Positions 45,898 to 55,611 of a DNA stretch of 64,000 bases are shown here, piece by piece; position 1 is the stretch's first letter; every line of letters begins with the position of its first letter. The notes under the pieces were generated by a model that worked only from the letters and a program-made list of their open reading frames with translations, made no database searches and was not told the DNA's origin. Origin of the DNA: CATQHL01 sp965204655 (GTDB taxonomy: Bacteria; Actinomycetota; Acidimicrobiia; Acidimicrobiales; CATQHL01); the NCBI GenBank assembly GCA_965204655.1, contig OZ241998.1, forward strand, positions 682,001 to 746,000. The letters are read 5' to 3'. Both the position numbers and the translations under genes were made by a program.

Positions 45898-46353
45898 TTA
45901 AGAACTTCGGGACGCTTCTCTGGCTTGGACTGCGTTTTCTTGGCCTTCCAGGAATTGTCTCACACGCCCAAGGAGATTCTCGCGATGCCGCAGTTCGCAC
46001 TCCCAAATTACCATTACCTGCCATCCTGCCTCCTGCAGCAGATCCACGTTTTCTCTGTCTCGTATGCGGGTTCGCAGGAGCTTAGGGCCCCAATACTCCA
46101 GGTTTGACTTAGGGATACCCGCTATCGGGCAATCCGCCTCCGGATGCCAGTGCCAAAAACAGCCATGAACGAAGATCACCGCTCTAAGGCGGGGGAACAC
46201 CAAGTCAGGACTTCCTGGCAAGTCCTTCCGGTGAAGCCGGAACCTATATCCGAGGCGGTGAACAGCAGAACGAACAACAAACTCCGGTTTTGTATCGCGG
46301 GAACGTATGCGAGACATGCAGCGGGAGCGTGTTTCAGGGTCTAGATTATCCAC
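45898..46353 (-). CDS. vsr: Very short patch repair (Vsr) endonuclease
   Basis: 151 residues, typical length. It begins NLDPETRSRCMSRIRSRDTKPEFVVRSAVHRLGYRFRLHR. Then come the catalytic LPGSPDLVFPRLRAVIFVHGCFWHWHPEADC (the metal-binding Asp in SPDLVFP, the His and the Cys zinc ligands) and the closing VMVIWECELRHREN. Vsr nicks T:G mismatches that arise by deamination at methylated cytosines, so it belongs functionally with the C5 methylase at the start of the operon. Its ATG overlaps the preceding gene by 8 bp. Last gene before uvrA (63-bp gap). Confidence 0.95.
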   Translation of the reverse strand: MDNLDPETRSRCMSRIRSRDTKPEFVVRSAVHRLGYRFRLHRKDLPGSPDLVFPRLRAVIFVHGCFWHWHPEADCPIAGIPKSNLEYWGPKLLRTRIRDRENVDLLQEAGWQVMVIWECELRHRENLLGRVRQFLEGQENAVQAREASRSS

Positions 46354-47110
46354 CTTGATTATCTAGTAAGGCTTTCGCGGCTTCCGACCGCAGCAATTTC
46401 TCGAGTTCTTTGTCGGGAAGCGAATCCAACAATAAGACTCCGCCTCGGCGGTTGATCGCCTTCATCCAATCTCTGAATGTGAACCGCTCAAACAGCTTTC
46501 GCTCATCTTGCCAGTCTTCTCGCATAACTGCATATATCCCTTGCAAAACGCGGATATTCATTGATACGGAAGGGCGCTCAAGAAGCGCGGAACGCACGTC
46601 TTGCTTATGAAGCAGAATTTGCAAGAACTCGCTTGGGTTCGCAGGGTCAGCATCATGCGCGGTTTTGCCTAGCCACCACAGACGAGAAACTCCATTGTCG
46701 CGAATCAGAGATCTGCTGCCTCCCGCAAAAAAGTGGTTTTTCACATTCTTGACGGCCTTAGCATCGTCTGGCGGCCTCCTGGCCAACCATCTCTTGCGGA
46801 CGTAATCGGCGCAAACACAATGAGACAAATAAACCCAGAGACATTCAAGAGAAGCTTGATGCGGAGTCAACGAGTGCAATGCGCCGTAAACTACCAAAGC
46901 GTTCTCAGGGTCACTTGATGACCGCCTAGAAGGATCAACAACCAGATTGGATTCAAATTCGGTCAGATCCAAGCTTGATTCGCGAATTCCGTCTGTAGGG
47001 AAAAGATCAGGGACAATACCTTCTCCTGTGTAATACCACTCAAGATGAGTTTGTATTTTACGTCGCAGATTTTCTACGGCTTCTGATGTATAGTAGCTCA
47101 GCTTATTCAT
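46346..47110 (-). CDS. Uncharacterised protein of Dcm/Vsr-type modification operon (possibly DUF6339)
   Basis: 254 residues from the ATG at 47110 (MNKLSYYTSEAVENL); this start overlaps the upstream stop by 8 bp, the same overlap as at its own 3' end with vsr. A longer frame from 47191 would run through the previous gene and is less likely. The sequence has the pattern VVYGALHSLTPHQASLECLWVYLSHCVCADYVRKRW, then GGSRSLIRDNGVSRLWWLGKTAHD and a helical C-terminus. It resembles proteins annotated DUF6339 that accompany Vsr and C5 methylases (from memory, moderate certainty). No catalytic motif is evident. A role in the restriction step is inferred only from the operon. Confidence 0.75.
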   Translation of the reverse strand: MNKLSYYTSEAVENLRRKIQTHLEWYYTGEGIVPDLFPTDGIRESSLDLTEFESNLVVDPSRRSSSDPENALVVYGALHSLTPHQASLECLWVYLSHCVCADYVRKRWLARRPPDDAKAVKNVKNHFFAGGSRSLIRDNGVSRLWWLGKTAHDADPANPSEFLQILLHKQDVRSALLERPSVSMNIRVLQGIYAVMREDWQDERKLFERFTFRDWMKAINRRGGVLLLDSLPDKELEKLLRSEAAKALLDNQGG

Positions 47111-47963
47111 TATGTGTCTGCTTGAGAAGATCAAGTATTGCCCCAAAAGGTAAACTAAGGAGTTCTTGAGCATGCGAAGAGCGGTCAGCATTTGATGAAC
47201 CTAATTGAGGGAAATTTTTCTTCTCTAAGAGAGCATCTAGCGCAGAAAACCACCTATAATCTTCATAGTATTCTGAAGCACGATCGGCTTCATATAGAAC
47301 CGTAATCAGTGCTGGTAAATACAGACTGTTCATCAAATAATGAACATCCGCTTCATTCCTCAGTCGATCATCTCGAACTGATTTGAATAAGCTTGAAGTC
47401 TCTTCAGACATCAGTATTTCTACCCTCTCCGCTTCCAGGTTAACTGTCCACTGTTCATCCTGTATACCAGATTTTGGTTCATGAACAAAAATCGATCCCA
47501 AAGGCGATTCATCTGCTCTGTCTATCCAATAGGATTTAGGTTTGTCAATTGCTAGAACTGATCCTGCTTCAATCTCTACTTCAAGGCCGCTGAAATCATT
47601 GTGCCAGCCACTCCAGTTAACAGCCTTCATACTTCGTGTAGCTATTAGAAAGGGGGAAAAATCTACACGACCTGACAGTTCACCAGCAGTGAAGTTAGCT
47701 TTAAGTTTCGTCTCAACCGATTCAAGCGCCTTTCTAAGACGCGTCTTCGGGGAACTGACCAGCAGGACATAATTGGCATATTTCTTGTCTACAAGATCAA
47801 GAAGGTCGGGATCGCTAAGAAAAAATTCTGCACGTAAACTTACAGCCATCCCCTTTTCGATTCGGTCAACTTCTATTTCTACCTCAAATTCTGCTTGAGG
47901 ATAATCGTCACTGTCAGGGCGCAAGACCGGATGCTGCCATGCTTTACCAGGATCGAATTTCAT
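47103..47963 (-). CDS. Uncharacterised protein of Dcm/Vsr-type modification operon
   Basis: 286 residues. The ATG overlaps the stop at 47960 as ATGA, evidence that translation of the preceding frame is meant to reach 47960. The first half looks beta-rich (DYPQAEFEVEIEVDRIEKGMAVSLRAEFFLSDPDLLDLV, YVLLVSSPKTRLRKAL). The second half is helical (NEADVHYLMNSLYLPALITVLYEADRASEYYEDYRWFSALDALLEKK). I do not recognise the family with confidence. No signal peptide, membrane helix or nuclease motif is apparent. The operon (C5 methylase, GHKL ATPase, this, the next unknown, Vsr) suggests a part in restriction or in guarding against unmodified DNA. Confidence 0.8.
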   Translation of the reverse strand: MKFDPGKAWQHPVLRPDSDDYPQAEFEVEIEVDRIEKGMAVSLRAEFFLSDPDLLDLVDKKYANYVLLVSSPKTRLRKALESVETKLKANFTAGELSGRVDFSPFLIATRSMKAVNWSGWHNDFSGLEVEIEAGSVLAIDKPKSYWIDRADESPLGSIFVHEPKSGIQDEQWTVNLEAERVEILMSEETSSLFKSVRDDRLRNEADVHYLMNSLYLPALITVLYEADRASEYYEDYRWFSALDALLEKKNFPQLGSSNADRSSHAQELLSLPFGAILDLLKQTHNE

Positions 47964-49874
47964 TGAGTCTCGCTTTCAGAGGCAACCACCAGTAAAGCAC
48001 AACCTTCTAGCGGGTCATCTGCCGTTATGTCTATCGTGTACCTTTCGCCCCGCTTCAGTTCTACAGTTTCCAATGGACTTCCGTCGGCAGAACGTATGTC
48101 ATTCCTAGCGACATGGGCAGAATCTCCTGCTTCGTAGATGCGAATTATTGCGAAACCGCTCTTTTCGGGCACGAAACTGATCCGCCGGCAATTTGAGCGA
48201 TCCGCCATCGGTAATACACGCACCCCTGAAATTTGAATCCGGGTCCGTCCCTTCGCGCCCCCGCGACCGCCAAGTCCGCTTTCGTCTCCTGCACCAGAAC
48301 TCCCCCCCCCCCCCCCTCATTCCGATAACGATATCATCATCGTTCTCACTTAGTTCCCCACCCCCAATAGTATCGCTATCTTCTTGCTCTTCATCAAAAA
48401 TAGGCAAAGGCGTCATAACCGAGCGCCGTATCGGCTTAAGCTTAATCGTGACTCGTTCAGCGAATCCCGGTTCGCCTTCTTCTGCTGAATCCGATGAATC
48501 CTCAAATTCTTCATCAGGGTAGTAATCAGGTAACAACTTAGCGAGTTCAGGCAAGAGAGTGGTTTGACCTGTAGAAGACGTGAACGCCAACTCGCGTATC
48601 ATATCGCGTATCCATTTCACAATACGCTTCAAGGCCTTTTCCCCTACCTCCACCTTATCGCCAAGCAACCAGTTCGGTTCAAACTGATCATGGGTGGGAT
48701 TTTCCATACGACGGAGCAGTTCATTGCCTGTTGGATCTTCAAAGAAACATAACGCTGCGAAATCCTGATAACCCTGGAAGTGTGTGAGTTTTTTCTGCTG
48801 GTCGGTAATAAGCATTCCAGTGCGGCGAACAAGGCCAACTCTGCTAGGTAAATCTTTATCTACTTTAATCCAAAGCTTGCAATGCCCGAAGTCGTTATCC
48901 TGTCTATTAAATTCCTTAACCCCATCAGAAAATTTTCCAGAAGATATTTGCCAAAACGTTTTAGCTTGAGCTAATGAACTGAAATCTCCCTCCTCAAAAT
49001 CATCCTGACCTGTAATATATTTTTGAAAATGTTTCTCAAGATTGTCACTATTGATTTCAAAAATTTCCTCGTCATCTTCCGGTTCAATCATTACATTCAA
49101 CATATCTTTCTCTATGGCGTAAAAGAAATTTTCAAGTACGCTTGAAGCAACTTCTCTGCGCCAATTGCTATCTAATTTGGGGCCAAACACTAAAATACTT
49201 GTGCCATAAGGACGCCCTACCAGCTTTAAGGAACCTGGAATTTTTTCTGATGGAATTTCTTTGCACCCCTCTTTAACCCCATAAAATCCTGTACCTTGAG
49301 TTGAGTGGCCCCTGTGTGACATAAGTACAGACTTGCCTTGACAGCGCTCAATCCGATCTCCATCTTTCTCATAGCATGTCCAATAAAAAACTGTTCTGGC
49401 GGATGAGATTGCAAACGGAGCATATTTACCTATCCCATGTGAACCGCCTGCTCCTTCTCCAGTTTTATGACTAACTCCTTGCATCTTGATGAGACTGTCC
49501 CAATGTTTTTCCACTAGGCCAGTAGTGTTGCGGTCAGAAATTCGGAGACACGAGATGGCATCACCACTCAGAACATCTTTAACTGCTTGGAGTTGCTCTT
49601 TAGTAATAGTGTCATCACTCTCATCTTGACAAGAGCGGACAGCCTCTAGTAACTCATCCCGCCCAAAGTCGCGCGCATGCAAAGCTATTAATTCGAACGA
49701 TACATGAACAGGTTCTTTCTCATCTTCCCGCGCATCCAAAGAGTTTTGAATTACCTCCCGCGCCAATCTCGAAACTGGCTGCCCTTTGAAATGCGCAATT
49801 CCAGGGTCGTTGAAGCCGTCTATCCTCCCCCCATTGTTACTTGGGAATTCCCAGCCAACTGCATCATCGGCCAT
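47960..49874 (-). CDS. GHKL (MORC/MutL/Hsp90-type) ATPase of the Dcm/Vsr operon, frameshifted in a 15-G tract (predicted phase OFF)
   Basis: The gene starts at the ATG at 49874, directly after the methylase stop (TAAATG). GHKL ATPase motifs: N-box LAREVIQNSLDAR (about 37-49), Bergerat loop RISDRNTTGL (111-120) and GEGAGGSHGIGKYAP (139-153). As written, the frame leaves the tract at 48316-48302 (15 G) into an Arg-rich tail and stops at 48105 (589 residues). With 14 G (or 17) it would read MRGGGGSSGAGDESG and continue into the frame ending ESETQ at 47960. That gives 637 residues and joins the next gene by ATGA. GHKL ATPases of this kind are known from restriction-modification clusters and as relatives of MORC proteins. 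The downstream domain (ISFVPEKSGFAIIRIYEAGDS) is beta-rich. Confidence 0.85.
48302..48316. repeat. 15-base C/G homopolymer inside the GHKL ATPase gene
   Basis: A run of 15 C on the plus strand. Read as G on the coding strand it follows ATG A at codons 519-524. One base fewer restores the 3' frame. Confidence 0.95.
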
Positions 49875-50897
49875 TTAATTTTCTCCTTCCAAAATGGATT
49901 TGCAAATATTACCAACGCGATACGCCAATTCGACACACACAGCGTTTCCTAACAGCCTGTATTGGTCTTTTTCGGGAATTTCTGGAAACAGTCCCTTCCC
50001 AGGATCAAAGCCCTGTAGCTCAGCAACTTCCTTGACGCTTAGTTTGCGAATGCCCCAATCATCCTTGATAAAAGGAACATTGTGTCCACCGCCCCCCATG
50101 TTGGCAGTCAGTGTTGGACACAGACCATTTCGTTTTTCCCTCACGTATGAGCGCCGCAGTTGAAAAATGTTTTGATCCGATTCTCCGTTGGAAATTGCTT
50201 CATCGATCATCTTGCAGTACCGATTTTCTGGCGACAGATATGCCCCGCTTGCGCCCTGCTGGCTACGATCAATGATTGTCTCTAGTTTCCTAACATTATT
50301 CTTGCGATTATTGTCTACAGGGGGAATAAAAGGATTGTACGAAAAATGGCTGCGCAACGCAGCAACCATAAACAGCCTCTCTCTGTCCTGCGGTATGTTA
50401 GTCGCCTCTTTGACATTCACGATCCAGCATGATTCCTGTCGAAACCAGTAACCGGCGCCTCTCAGTTCGCGACGCACCTTCTCAAACCACTCCAGTTCGC
50501 CCCCGTGCAGCAAGTTCGGCACATTCTCCAGAACCACCAACTTCGGACGCTGCTCCATTGCGTACTCCTTAAGGAGGCGCGGTATCTCAAGGAACGCCTC
50601 CCCGTGAGGATCTCCAAATCCTTTCCGACTGCCTGCAAGTGAAAAACTCTGACAAGGAAAACCCCCCACCAGCACATCAACATCCTCTAATTCATCCGAC
50701 TGCCTGGAGAGTTCTTTGACGTCTTTCTGAATCACCTTTACTCCTGGAAAGCGGTGTCTGAACGTCTCGCAGGCGCAGCGGTCAATATCGCTTGCCCAGA
50801 GGATATTGAAGCCCGCCTTTGCCATGCCTGAAGCAAACCCCCCCATACCGCTGAACAGGCAGCCGACATTTAACTTTCCCCGATCTTCAGATCGCAT
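49875..50897 (-). CDS. DNA (cytosine-5) methyltransferase
   Basis: 340 residues, all motifs in order: I VGCLFSGMGGFASGMAKAGF, IV VDVLVGGFPCQSFSLAGSRKGFGD with catalytic Cys 82, VI KLVVLENVPNLLHGG (ENV, 124-126), VIII IPQDRERLFMVA, IX/X at the end (LSVKEVAELQGFDPGKGLFPEIPEKDQYRLLGNAVCVELA). The variable region between VIII and IX is the target-recognition segment; its specificity cannot be read from sequence. It heads a five-gene operon that ends with Vsr and is inserted between uvrB and uvrA. AT-richer than its neighbours. No gene in the operon carries an obvious type II restriction nuclease, so the two unknown proteins with the ATPase are candidates for that role. Confidence 0.95.
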   Translation of the reverse strand: MRSEDRGKLNVGCLFSGMGGFASGMAKAGFNILWASDIDRCACETFRHRFPGVKVIQKDVKELSRQSDELEDVDVLVGGFPCQSFSLAGSRKGFGDPHGEAFLEIPRLLKEYAMEQRPKLVVLENVPNLLHGGELEWFEKVRRELRGAGYWFRQESCWIVNVKEATNIPQDRERLFMVAALRSHFSYNPFIPPVDNNRKNNVRKLETIIDRSQQGASGAYLSPENRYCKMIDEAISNGESDQNIFQLRRSYVREKRNGLCPTLTANMGGGGHNVPFIKDDWGIRKLSVKEVAELQGFDPGKGLFPEIPEKDQYRLLGNAVCVELAYRVGNICKSILEGEN

Positions 50898-50951
50898 TGA
50901 TCTTGAAGAGTACTAGGTTCGCTCAGTCAGTCTTGGGAAATCTGGCGCCTC

Positions 50952-53009
50952 TCAGACCTTCACGGCTTGCGAACCTGTTATGTCTCTTAGCTCGCGCTTT
51001 AATTCTTTGATCTCGTCGCGCAGGCGGGCGGCGTATTCAAAGCGCAGAGAAGCGGCCGCCTCGTTCATCTCCTCTCGGAGGGCGGCTATCAGGCGAGGCA
51101 GATCTTCGGCAGCCAGCGGGGCGTCGTCCCCCCCGAAGACGGATTCCCCGGCGCGCTGGCGACGCTTTCGATCCGGAGTCGGAGCGACGTCATCTCCCGG
51201 GCGGATCAGTCTCAGGATGTCCGTGACCGCCTTGCGGATGGTTTGCGGCTCGATCCCGTTGGCGGCGTTGAACTTCTGTTGGCGCTCACGCCGGCGGCGG
51301 GTCTCATTTATGGCACGCCTCATGGAATCCGTCACCCCGTCGGCGTACATCACTACTTGGCCGTCCACGTTGCGGGCGGCCCGTCCAATCGTCTGAATCA
51401 GGGAAGTCTCGCTCCGCAGGAAACCCTCCTTGTCGGCATCAAGGATGGCCACCAGCGACACCTCCGGCAAATCCAACCCCTCGCGCAGCAGGTTGATGCC
51501 CACAAGAACGTCAAAGTGTCCGAGCCGCAGGTCGCGCAGGATCTCAATGCGCTCTAGGGTGTCCACCTCGCTGTGCAGGTAACGCACCCGCACCCCCAAC
51601 TCCAGCAGATAATCCGTGAGATCCTCCGCCATCTTCTTGGTGAGCGTCGTCACCAGCACGCGAGCCTCGGCCTCCACGCGCCCCTTGATCAACTCCATCA
51701 GGTCGTCGATCTGACCTTTGGTGGGCTTGACGATCACCTCGGGGTCGACCAGACCCGTCGGACGCACGATCTGCTCGACCACCTGAGCCGACTCGTCTTT
51801 CTCGAACGGCCCCGGAGTGGCAGAGAGGAAAAGCACCTGACCCAGCCTCTCTAGTACCTCCTCGAAACGAAGCGGACGGTTGTCGGCGGCCGACGGCAGG
51901 CGGAAGCCGTGCTCAATCAGGGTCTCCTTGCGGCTTCTGTCGCCCCTGAACTGACCCCTAAGCTGCGGCACGGCCACGTGCGACTCGTCGATCACGGTCA
52001 GGAAGTCGTCCGGGAAATAGTCCAGCAGGGTGAACGGCGCCTCCCCTGGGGAGCGTCCGTCTATGTGCGCTGAGTAGTTCTCCACCCCGTTGCAGTAACC
52101 CACCTCTGTGAGCATCTCCAGGTCGTGGGTGGTGCGCATCCGCAGCCTCTGCGACTCCAGCAACTTCCCCTGGGATTCGAACCAACTCAACCGCTCGGCG
52201 AGTTCCTCCTCAATTCCGACGACGGCGCGCCGCAGGTTTTCCTCGGTGGTCACATAATGGCTGGCCGGAAAGACGACCAGTTCGTCCAGGGTCTCCAGAC
52301 GCTCGCCGGTCAAGGGATCCAGGATCGTGACGCGCTCCACGTCGTCTCCGAAAAACTCCACCCGCACCACGTTTTCCTCGTAAGCGGGCTTGATCTCCAG
52401 CGTGTCCCCCCGCACCCTGAAACAACCACGCGCCAGGTTGGTGTCGTTTCGCTCGTAGTGCATGTCGATCAGCGTCCGCAGGATGGAACGCAAGTCCCGC
52501 TCCTCCCCCACGCGCACCACAAGCAACTGATCCTCGTATTCGGACGGCTTCCCCAGCCCGTATATGCACGAAACCGAAGCCACCACCACTACGTCCCTGC
52601 GGGTCAGCAAGGCGGAAGTGGTGGAGTGGCGCAACCGCTCGATCTCGTCGTTCAGGGAAGCGTCCTTTTCTATGTAGGTGTCGCTGGCCGGCATGTAAGC
52701 CTCGGGTTGGTAGTAGTCGTAGTAGGAGACGAAATACTCCACCCGGTTGTGGGGGAAGAACTCCTTGAACTCGTTGGCTAACTGCGCTGCCAGCGACTTA
52801 TTTGGGGCTAGAACCAGCGTGGGGCGCTGAACCTGCTCGATCGTCCACGCCATCGCGGCGCTCTTGCCCGAACCGGTGATGCCTAGCAGCGTCTGGAAAC
52901 GCTTCCCCAGCCTCAACCCTTTGCTGAGTTCGGCGATTGCGGACGGCTGATCGCCGGCCGGCTCAAAGTCGGCCACCACGCGGAACGGGACGGATCGGCG
53001 GTCAAACAC
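50952..53009 (-). CDS. uvrB: Excinuclease ABC subunit B
   Basis: 685 residues. Walker A GITGSGKSAAMAW (Ser after Lys instead of the common Thr, still a valid P-loop), beta-hairpin and Tyr cluster YFVSYYDYYQPEAYMPASDTYIEKD, then TVIDESHVAVPQLRGQFRGDRSRKETL. Helicase motifs V/VI are VGINLLREGLDLPEVSLVAILDADKEGFLRSETSLIQTIGRAARN. The C-terminal UVR motif (LRFEYAARLRDEIKELKREL) binds UvrC. It opens damaged DNA handed over by UvrA. It lies 87 bp after coaE, and the dcm start lies 54 bp beyond its stop. Confidence 0.97.
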   Translation of the reverse strand: MFDRRSVPFRVVADFEPAGDQPSAIAELSKGLRLGKRFQTLLGITGSGKSAAMAWTIEQVQRPTLVLAPNKSLAAQLANEFKEFFPHNRVEYFVSYYDYYQPEAYMPASDTYIEKDASLNDEIERLRHSTTSALLTRRDVVVVASVSCIYGLGKPSEYEDQLLVVRVGEERDLRSILRTLIDMHYERNDTNLARGCFRVRGDTLEIKPAYEENVVRVEFFGDDVERVTILDPLTGERLETLDELVVFPASHYVTTEENLRRAVVGIEEELAERLSWFESQGKLLESQRLRMRTTHDLEMLTEVGYCNGVENYSAHIDGRSPGEAPFTLLDYFPDDFLTVIDESHVAVPQLRGQFRGDRSRKETLIEHGFRLPSAADNRPLRFEEVLERLGQVLFLSATPGPFEKDESAQVVEQIVRPTGLVDPEVIVKPTKGQIDDLMELIKGRVEAEARVLVTTLTKKMAEDLTDYLLELGVRVRYLHSEVDTLERIEILRDLRLGHFDVLVGINLLREGLDLPEVSLVAILDADKEGFLRSETSLIQTIGRAARNVDGQVVMYADGVTDSMRRAINETRRRRERQQKFNAANGIEPQTIRKAVTDILRLIRPGDDVAPTPDRKRRQRAGESVFGGDDAPLAAEDLPRLIAALREEMNEAAASLRFEYAARLRDEIKELKRELRDITGSQAVKV

Positions 53010-53096
53010 ACGCGAATAGTAGCGGAATCCTAAGCACAGCCACGGCTGCGGGCATGGGAAACCGAAACGGCGAAGATGCCCGGCGGCAAACCGGAG

Positions 53097-53744
53097 CTAC
53101 GCCCCCTGTTGGATGAGAGACTGCATCCAGCGCCAGCAGCGGTCTATCTCGCGTTCTAGATCGTCAAGTGTCCCGTCGTTGGACACGACGAAGTCGGCCA
53201 GCGCCAGTCGCTCCTCGCTGTCAACCTGAGACGCCATGCGCGCCCTTGTGTCCTCTTCGCTCATTCCCCGCCGCTCCTTCAGGCGCCTCACGACCGTCGC
53301 TGGCAAGGCATCCACCACGATCACTCCGGCGATCTCTGACAACTCTTCGACTTCCCGCCCGCCGGACGCCGTCTCGGCCAAGAGAGGGATGTCCAGGATC
53401 ACGATTGCGTCCCCTTTGTCGGCTAGGGCGTCAGCCAATGCCCTGCGGCGGGCGGACATCTCCGCACGGACAGCCGGGTGGACGACTGCGTTCAGACGCT
53501 CCAGTTGCTCGGGGTCGGCAAAAACGACCTTCGCCAAGGCAGCCCTATCAAGTTCGCCGCCCGCCGTCAGCACCTCCTCCCCGAAGCGTTCAACCAGCGC
53601 CTCAAAAACGGGCTGGCCGGGTTGCTGGAGTTCCCGCACGATGGCGTCTGCATCCACCAGGTGGGCGCCGCGTGCCGCCAGAGAGTGCCCGACGGTGCTC
53701 TTGCCCGACCCGATTCCCCCGGTCAGCGCCAACTCAATCATCAA
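53097..53744 (-). CDS. coaE: Dephospho-CoA kinase
   Basis: 215 residues. P-loop ALTGGIGSGKSTVGHSLAARGAHLVDADAIVRELQQPG, the FADPEQLERLNAVVHPAVR segment, the VILDIPLLAET motif and the late RRLKERRGMSEEDTRARMASQ lid. It phosphorylates dephospho-CoA in the last step of coenzyme A synthesis. The position between rpsA and uvrB is the standard actinobacterial one, 48 bp after the rpsA stop. Actinobacterial forms sometimes have an extra C-terminal UPF0157 domain; this one does not. Confidence 0.96.
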   Translation of the reverse strand: MMIELALTGGIGSGKSTVGHSLAARGAHLVDADAIVRELQQPGQPVFEALVERFGEEVLTAGGELDRAALAKVVFADPEQLERLNAVVHPAVRAEMSARRRALADALADKGDAIVILDIPLLAETASGGREVEELSEIAGVIVVDALPATVVRRLKERRGMSEEDTRARMASQVDSEERLALADFVVSNDGTLDDLEREIDRCWRWMQSLIQQGA

Positions 53745-53792
53745 ACAAACTGAAAGATGCGCCCCAGCGGCGCTGAGCGCAGCCCTGGGGGA

Positions 53793-55469
53793 CTAAGCCT
53801 CGCCGGCCGCCTCGTTCTGAAGAGAGCTGACGGGTTCGGGCTTTCCGTCGGAAGGCTCGGCGGCGGACTGCTCCACGGCGGACGCCTCCACGGCAGCGGA
53901 CTGCTCCACGGCAGCGACCTGCTGCTCGGTGGCGGAGTCAGCGAGAGTTTCGGCTTCGCCCGCGCCCGCGTCCGCACCCATATCAGCGATCCCCGACTCG
54001 GAACTCCCCGATTCGGTGGAACTCTCGTGATCGGCTGTCTGATCTTCTGCTGTCTCAGCACCCGTCTCAGCGCCGTCGACCTCAGTCGTCTCCTCCACCA
54101 CTGCGCCCAAATAGTTCCCCTCCTCGTCGAAAGCGTGATCGCCGAAGTGCTCTTGATACTCCGCCGACACCACTCCCCCTTCGGCGGCCTGCTTCACAGA
54201 AAGACTCATACGCCGACGCTCAACGTCGATCTTGATGATCTTCACCCACATCTCCTCGCCAGGGGTTACCACCTCTTCGAGCACCTCCACGTGGTGCTGG
54301 GCGAGTTCGGAGATGTGAACGAGCCCCTCGATGTTCTCCCCGACTTGTACGAACGCCCCGAACGGAACCAGTTTCGTGATGCGTCCGTAAACCAACTCCC
54401 CGACCCTGTGCGTTGAAACGAACTCCTCCCAGGGGTCTGGCTGGGTGGCTTTGATAGAGAGGCTGATGCGTTCTCGCTCAACGTCCACATCCAGCACCTT
54501 CACCTTCACCTCCTCGCCCGGTGAAAGCACCGAACTGGGGTCGTCTAAGTGGCGCCAGGAAAGTTCGGACACGTGAACGAGACCGTCCATCCCGCCGATG
54601 TCCACAAACGCCCCAAACGGAACTACCGAAGACACGACGCCCTCCCGTATTTCGCCCGATTGGAGATTGTCAAGAAACACCCCCCGCTGCTCCTTTTGCT
54701 CGTCCTCCAGCCAGGCTCGACGAGACAGCACGACGTTGTTCCGATTCTTGTCCAATTCCAGAACTCGGGCTTTGATCTTGTTGCCGACGAAGGAGTTCAG
54801 GTCGCGCACCCGCCGCAGATCCACGAGAGATGCAGGCAGGAAGCCCCTCAGGCCGATGTCCACGATGAGGCCGCCTTTGACCACTTCAATGACGGTGCCG
54901 CTTACGCTTCCGTTCTCCCGCCGAATCTTCTCGACGTTCCCCCAGGCCTTTTCGTACTGCGCCCGCTTTTTAGAAAGAATGAGCCGGCCTTCGGAATCCT
55001 CCTTCTTCTGGACGAGCGCCTCGACCTCTTCCCCCATCTCCACGATGTCCAACGGATTGGCGTCCTGACGTATGGAGAGTTCCCGCGCCGGGATAACTCC
55101 TTCCGACTTGAAACCTACGTCCAGCAGCACTTCCTCGGTGTCGATCCGCACCACTCTGCCGGAGACGATCGTGCCTTCCGTCATGGAGACGACCGAGGAT
55201 GAATAGGCGGCCTGCAGCTGCTCGTCGGTCAGGTCGTTGACCGCTACCGGCCTCTCGACGGCGGGAGGCGCGGGAGACGGGGGCTCAGCCTCGGGAAGAG
55301 TGTCATCTGGGGGCGCAGCCTCCGAGGGCGGAGCGCCTGGCGGCGCGGGCGCCGCCTTAGCTTCTGGGGACGGGGGCTCAGCCTCGGGGGGCGCAGCGTC
55401 CGGCGTCTCGTCGGCTGCAGGGGCAGTCGCAACGTCGGTCGATTGTGGTTGGATTTTTAAGTCGGACAA
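53793..55469 (-). CDS. rpsA: 30S ribosomal protein S1
   Basis: 558 residues. Four S1 RNA-binding domains are visible: GTIVSGRVVRIDTEEVLLDVGFKSEGVIPARELS, GSVSGTVIEVVKGGLIVDIGLRGFLPASLV, GVVSSVVPFGAFVDIGGMDGLVHVSELSW, and YGRITKLVPFGAFVQVGENIEGLVHISELA. It binds mRNA on the small subunit. The start appears to be TTG at 55469 (MSDLKIQPQSTD); an Ala/Pro/Glu-rich N-terminal extension of about 75 residues precedes the first domain, and an acidic, repeat-rich C-terminal tail of about 110 residues follows the last. The later start before NDLTDEQLQAAYSSS is an alternative. The 142-bp gap to pheT shows nothing I can name. Confidence 0.95.
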   Translation of the reverse strand: MSDLKIQPQSTDVATAPAADETPDAAPPEAEPPSPEAKAAPAPPGAPPSEAAPPDDTLPEAEPPSPAPPAVERPVAVNDLTDEQLQAAYSSSVVSMTEGTIVSGRVVRIDTEEVLLDVGFKSEGVIPARELSIRQDANPLDIVEMGEEVEALVQKKEDSEGRLILSKKRAQYEKAWGNVEKIRRENGSVSGTVIEVVKGGLIVDIGLRGFLPASLVDLRRVRDLNSFVGNKIKARVLELDKNRNNVVLSRRAWLEDEQKEQRGVFLDNLQSGEIREGVVSSVVPFGAFVDIGGMDGLVHVSELSWRHLDDPSSVLSPGEEVKVKVLDVDVERERISLSIKATQPDPWEEFVSTHRVGELVYGRITKLVPFGAFVQVGENIEGLVHISELAQHHVEVLEEVVTPGEEMWVKIIKIDVERRRMSLSVKQAAEGGVVSAEYQEHFGDHAFDEEGNYLGAVVEETTEVDGAETGAETAEDQTADHESSTESGSSESGIADMGADAGAGEAETLADSATEQQVAAVEQSAAVEASAVEQSAAEPSDGKPEPVSSLQNEAAGEA

Positions 55470-55611
55470 ATGTAACTCGCTTGGTCTGATTTTAGAAAGC
55501 GGATCGAAGTCCCCGCAGAAAGTGAGTAAGCGGCGAGATCCGCTGCCTTCAGGCTAACAGGGAGAACCGACATTAGAAGGCCTGCAGGTAGAAGCGTCGC
55601 TCCCGAACCGC

